Source: a virus
Length of the DNA stretch: 39,221 nt
Direction: 5' to 3' (one strand)
Virus record (IMG/VR): IMGVR_UViG_3300010397_000035
Span: 1 to 39,221 of that record
The notes beneath the pieces were generated by a model. That model was not told the DNA's origin. It saw only the letters and a list, made by a program, of their open reading frames with translations, and searched no databases. The position numbers were made by a program, and so were the translations under genes. Below are positions 36,961 to 39,221 of the stretch, one piece after another (the first letter of the stretch is position 1; each line of letters opens with the position of its first letter).

Positions 36961-37734
36961 ATGACTGACCCGACTCAGACGACGGGGACGCCCGAGCAGG
37001 ACGGCGGGGACGCGGCGGAAGTGCCGACGGCCGGAACGCCTGTTGCGGATGACCGGAACGCTGACCACGGCATCAATCGCGAAGAAGCCCTGGTGTGGAA
37101 GTCCAAGGCCGAACGGCTGAACGCTGCCGAGGCCGAGGCCAAAGCCTACAAGGCGCAACTGGATGCTTTGACACGTTCGCAGTCGCCAGCCGCGAACGGG
37201 AGCGATCCACGAGCCGAACGCTTGGCCACGGTCAAACGGTTTGCCGAAGGCACGATTGGCGAAGGACCAGACCCGGTGGCTGCCGAAGTGCTGGAGTTGC
37301 GCGAGGCGTTGGCGATGACGGTCGCAGAGCTCACCAACGTACGAGAGCTCGACCGCGTGGCCGACGAGGACAAGCGCTCCCGCATCGCCAAGCACTTCAA
37401 TGACAACCGACACCGGCTCGGTGACGTGAAGGCGGCACGCGCAGAGATCGAGGCCGAAGAGCGGGCGGCAAAGGTCGCCGAGCAGGAGGCTGAGATCGAA
37501 CGGCTGAAAAAGGCGCTCGAGGCGCAAGCCAAGCGTCCCGGCTCCGACGTGGTGCAGACGCACACGCGCGAAGTCTCCGCCGCCGAGCACAAAGACATCA
37601 TGACGCAAGCGCAGTGGAACGAACGACAGGCCATGCTCGAGCGGCAAGCCGATAGCGGCGACTTGGAAGCAATCAAGATCCGCCGGCGAGAGCAAGTGGC
37701 CCGCGCCAATGGAAAGTTGCGCGTCGAGGGTTGA
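36961..37734 (+). CDS. Capsid scaffolding protein (257 aa)
   Basis: ATG 36961 follows the portal stop by nine bases. The acidic, Pro/Thr/Gly-rich N-terminus (residues 1-40) is followed by long coiled-coil helices rich in Ala, Glu, Lys and Arg (KSKAERLNAAEAEAKAYKAQ; AARAEIEAEERAAKVAEQEA) and a basic C-terminus (IKIRRREQVARANGKLRVEG), the part that binds coat protein in P22. Position directly before the major capsid gene supports the call. No protease domain is seen. Confidence 0.85.
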   Translation: MTDPTQTTGTPEQDGGDAAEVPTAGTPVADDRNADHGINREEALVWKSKAERLNAAEAEAKAYKAQLDALTRSQSPAANGSDPRAERLATVKRFAEGTIGEGPDPVAAEVLELREALAMTVAELTNVRELDRVADEDKRSRIAKHFNDNRHRLGDVKAARAEIEAEERAAKVAEQEAEIERLKKALEAQAKRPGSDVVQTHTREVSAAEHKDIMTQAQWNERQAMLERQADSGDLEAIKIRRREQVARANGKLRVEG

Positions 37735-37772
37735 AGCTGCGCTAGCGCGAATCGTCAGGGAGGACGAAACGC

Positions 37773-38624
37773 ATGGCATCACCTCCGATCCTTACCCCGA
37801 GCGGTACGACGGGGTTCAACCGGCAGACCTGGGCCGACACGATCGAGGGCACGACCTACCAGAAGATGGTGGCGATCCCTTCGTTCGATGAGTACCCCGG
37901 CCGGATTCTCAATCAGGGCAACGTGCGGAAGCAGGGCCGCACGGCCGGCCAGACGCTCGGCCAGTCGGCGGAAGGCACCTCGCTGACCTCGGGCGACATC
38001 ACCGGCACCCCGATCACCATCACCCCGGTCGGCCGCTACGTCGCGGTCTACTGGTCCGAGAACGAGGACGCCCAGGTCGAAGCCAACCTGGATCGCGTCG
38101 CCGCCGACAACATCGAGCAGTCGCTCGCCGAAGTGTCGGACACCGCTGCACTCGCTACCGCCACCTCGCTGACGCAGACGATGAGCCAGGCGAGCGTGGA
38201 TGCGGCGATGTTCCGCCAGGCCGTCGGCCGCTTGGTCGGCAACATGAACGGTGCCGTGATGCCGGGCGACGACAGCATCATGGCGATCTTCTCGCACACG
38301 CAGTACCCGAACCTGATGAACATCCCCGAGTTCACGGATGCCGACGTCCGTGGCGACTCGGAGAACCCGCACGTCAAGGGCATCTATACCCGCGGCGGCG
38401 GCGTCAAGGTCATGCTGTCCACGGTCGTGGCGCAGGATGCCAACGGCTGGCACAACATCCTGTACGTGCGCAAGGCGTTCGTGGTGGGATGGAATGCTCG
38501 CTCGCGCATCAAGCGGCAGGACATCGAGCTGCAGAACCGCATCATCGTCTACAACAACTTCGGAGTCTCGGTGCAGCACGATTTGCGTGCCATCGATCTG
38601 CGGACGACGGCGAGCGGTCTGTAA
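37773..38624 (+). CDS. Major capsid protein (HK97-fold-like, 283 aa)
   Basis: GGGAGGA lies about ten bases upstream of ATG 37773. The length and pattern fit an HK97-fold coat protein of the N4-gp56/P22-like kind: an N-terminal arm (NRQTWADTIEGTTYQKMVAI), a central spine-helix segment with DAAMFRQAVGRLVGNMNG, a DDSIMAIFSHTQYPNLM strand-helix block, and a C-terminal axial domain (NILYVRKAFVVGWNARSRI). It is the expected partner of the scaffold upstream. The TAA is followed by a GC hairpin. Confidence 0.85.
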   Translation: MASPPILTPSGTTGFNRQTWADTIEGTTYQKMVAIPSFDEYPGRILNQGNVRKQGRTAGQTLGQSAEGTSLTSGDITGTPITITPVGRYVAVYWSENEDAQVEANLDRVAADNIEQSLAEVSDTAALATATSLTQTMSQASVDAAMFRQAVGRLVGNMNGAVMPGDDSIMAIFSHTQYPNLMNIPEFTDADVRGDSENPHVKGIYTRGGGVKVMLSTVVAQDANGWHNILYVRKAFVVGWNARSRIKRQDIELQNRIIVYNNFGVSVQHDLRAIDLRTTASGL

Positions 38625-38636
38625 TCAACCCGAGCG

Positions 38637-38662
38637 GGGCGGGTGCTCGTATAGGCCCGCCC
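38637..38662 (+). terminator. GC hairpin after the major capsid gene
   Basis: GGGCGGG (38637-38643) and CCCGCCC (38656-38662) form a perfect seven-base stem with a 12-base loop. There is no T run after it, so it may be a partial terminator or an mRNA-stabilising end that favours high coat-protein expression. Confidence 0.5.
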
Positions 38663-38681
38663 AACTCACCAACGAGGATTC

Positions 38682-39221
38682 ATGGGAATCACGCACCAAG
38701 TAGGCGACCCCGACCTCAAGCGTCCCGCGATCCGTGCCGAGCGCGGCGCCTGCGCCGACTGCCCCGTATACGAAAAGTGCCTGTTTCACATGCCGCGCTA
38801 CGGCGGGTTCAAGAACCAAGGGCCCCGCAATGTGGTGTACGCGCTCATCACCGACAAGGTGGAGAACCACAACGCCAAGGAAGAATGCGTCTCGTGCAAG
38901 AACTTCGTCGAGACGATGCAGGACCGCATGCTGTCGGGTCGTGCTGCCGCTGATGAAGGCCGGCAGGGTGCCGAGCGGGTGCGCGTGCTGCTCAACCGCA
39001 CGACCTACCGCATGGGCACCGAGATGCCGTTCAACGGCAGGGGAGAAATCATCAAGCAGCCGCTCTATCTGGTGGAGGACTTGCGCAAAGCCGGCTACAA
39101 AGTCAACCAGGACGACATGGGTGTCCCCGCCAAGTGGCAGACGGTGGTATTCGATCGCACCGTGCCGGACTACAGCGCTCCCCAGGTGACGACGAGCAGC
39201 TACAGCGAGGAGATCGCCCAG
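38682..39221 (+). CDS. Zinc-binding-like phage protein after the major capsid gene, N-terminal part (split at the contig end)
   Basis: ATG 38682 is 57 bases after the coat-protein stop, with a weak GAGGA-type site. The frame stays open to the last base and continues at the left end of the window (stop 250-252), giving about 222 residues. Cys24, Cys27 and Cys33 in CADCPVYEKC, with Cys69 and Cys72 in CVSCK, suggest a zinc site. A long helix and a beta stretch (IIKQPLYLVEDLRKAGYKVN) follow. Role unknown; a minor head protein is the simplest guess. Confidence 0.8.
   Translation, partial: MGITHQVGDPDLKRPAIRAERGACADCPVYEKCLFHMPRYGGFKNQGPRNVVYALITDKVENHNAKEECVSCKNFVETMQDRMLSGRAAADEGRQGAERVRVLLNRTTYRMGTEMPFNGRGEIIKQPLYLVEDLRKAGYKVNQDDMGVPAKWQTVVFDRTVPDYSAPQVTTSSYSEEIAQ
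39099..39221. repeat. Terminal direct repeat, right copy
   Basis: Exact copy of positions 1-123. See the left copy for interpretation. Confidence 0.95.

Noticed and set aside
1-39221. Genome-wide recoding of TAG as a sense codon
   Set aside because: TAG ends about two dozen recognisable genes here, often directly before or overlapping the next start, and one is followed at once by TAA. Only two early in-frame cases need explanation.
1-39221. Lysogeny functions (integrase, repressor, attachment site)
   Set aside because: No tyrosine or serine recombinase motif, CI/Cro-like pair or tRNA-derived site was seen. The single small HTH protein is not enough to claim a temperate phage.

Overview
The window is a complete or nearly complete genome of a tailed, short-tailed (podovirus-like) bacteriophage. 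The first 123 bases recur exactly as the last 123 bases, and one gene runs through that overlap, so the molecule closes to a circle or permuted map of about 39.1 kb. The DNA is GC-rich and densely coded, and most genes are joined by 4-base ATGA or GTGA overlaps. I see no tRNA, integrase, repressor, DNA polymerase or CRISPR array. No tape-measure gene is visible, and three mid-sized candidate ejection proteins sit in its place, which is why I favour a short tail. The host is probably a GC-rich Gram-negative bacterium, because the phage encodes an outer-membrane-barrel-like protein, a lipoprotein and a type IV prepilin domain. I cannot name the host.

Layout. (1) 26.73-26.80 kb holds back-to-back sigma70-like promoters with an operator-like inverted repeat. 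(2) Leftward from there (26.55 to 18.33 kb, minus strand) lies an early/accessory operon: tiny zinc-ribbon and membrane proteins, a pilin-domain protein, a P-loop protein, a Gp157-family protein, a run of small mosaic proteins, a secreted beta-helix/FN3 protein with a C-terminal membrane anchor, a lipoprotein, and a NinG/HNH-like protein. (3) Rightward (26.97 to 30.70 kb) lie a DUF1376-type replication protein with an AT-rich, repeat-bearing origin candidate inside it, a probable replication partner, zinc-ribbon proteins and a chain of very small membrane proteins. (4) Morphogenesis follows: terminase large subunit, a polytopic GT-C-type glycosyltransferase, an HNH endonuclease, a secreted protein, portal, scaffold and major capsid protein. 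Through the circle junction come adaptor-like proteins, a 1332-residue tail protein, three candidate ejection proteins and several beta-rich appendage proteins. (5) Lysis (13.97-16.15 kb): T4-type lysozyme, a membrane/coiled-coil protein, a holin-like protein and an outer-membrane-barrel-like protein. Small late genes, a metallophosphoesterase and an HTH protein follow, ending tail-to-tail against the minus operon at 18.33 kb.

Two things stand out. First, two genes carry an in-frame amber codon at exactly codon 12 after a translationally coupled ATG, although TAG is also the commonest ordinary stop here. Second, an unusually large share of the coding capacity appears aimed at the host envelope: a prepilin domain fused to a phage N-terminal domain, a GT-C glycosyltransferase, an outer-membrane barrel, a lipoprotein, an anchored beta-helix protein and two further secreted proteins. 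Together these could form an envelope-remodelling or receptor-masking programme, but that role is inference.
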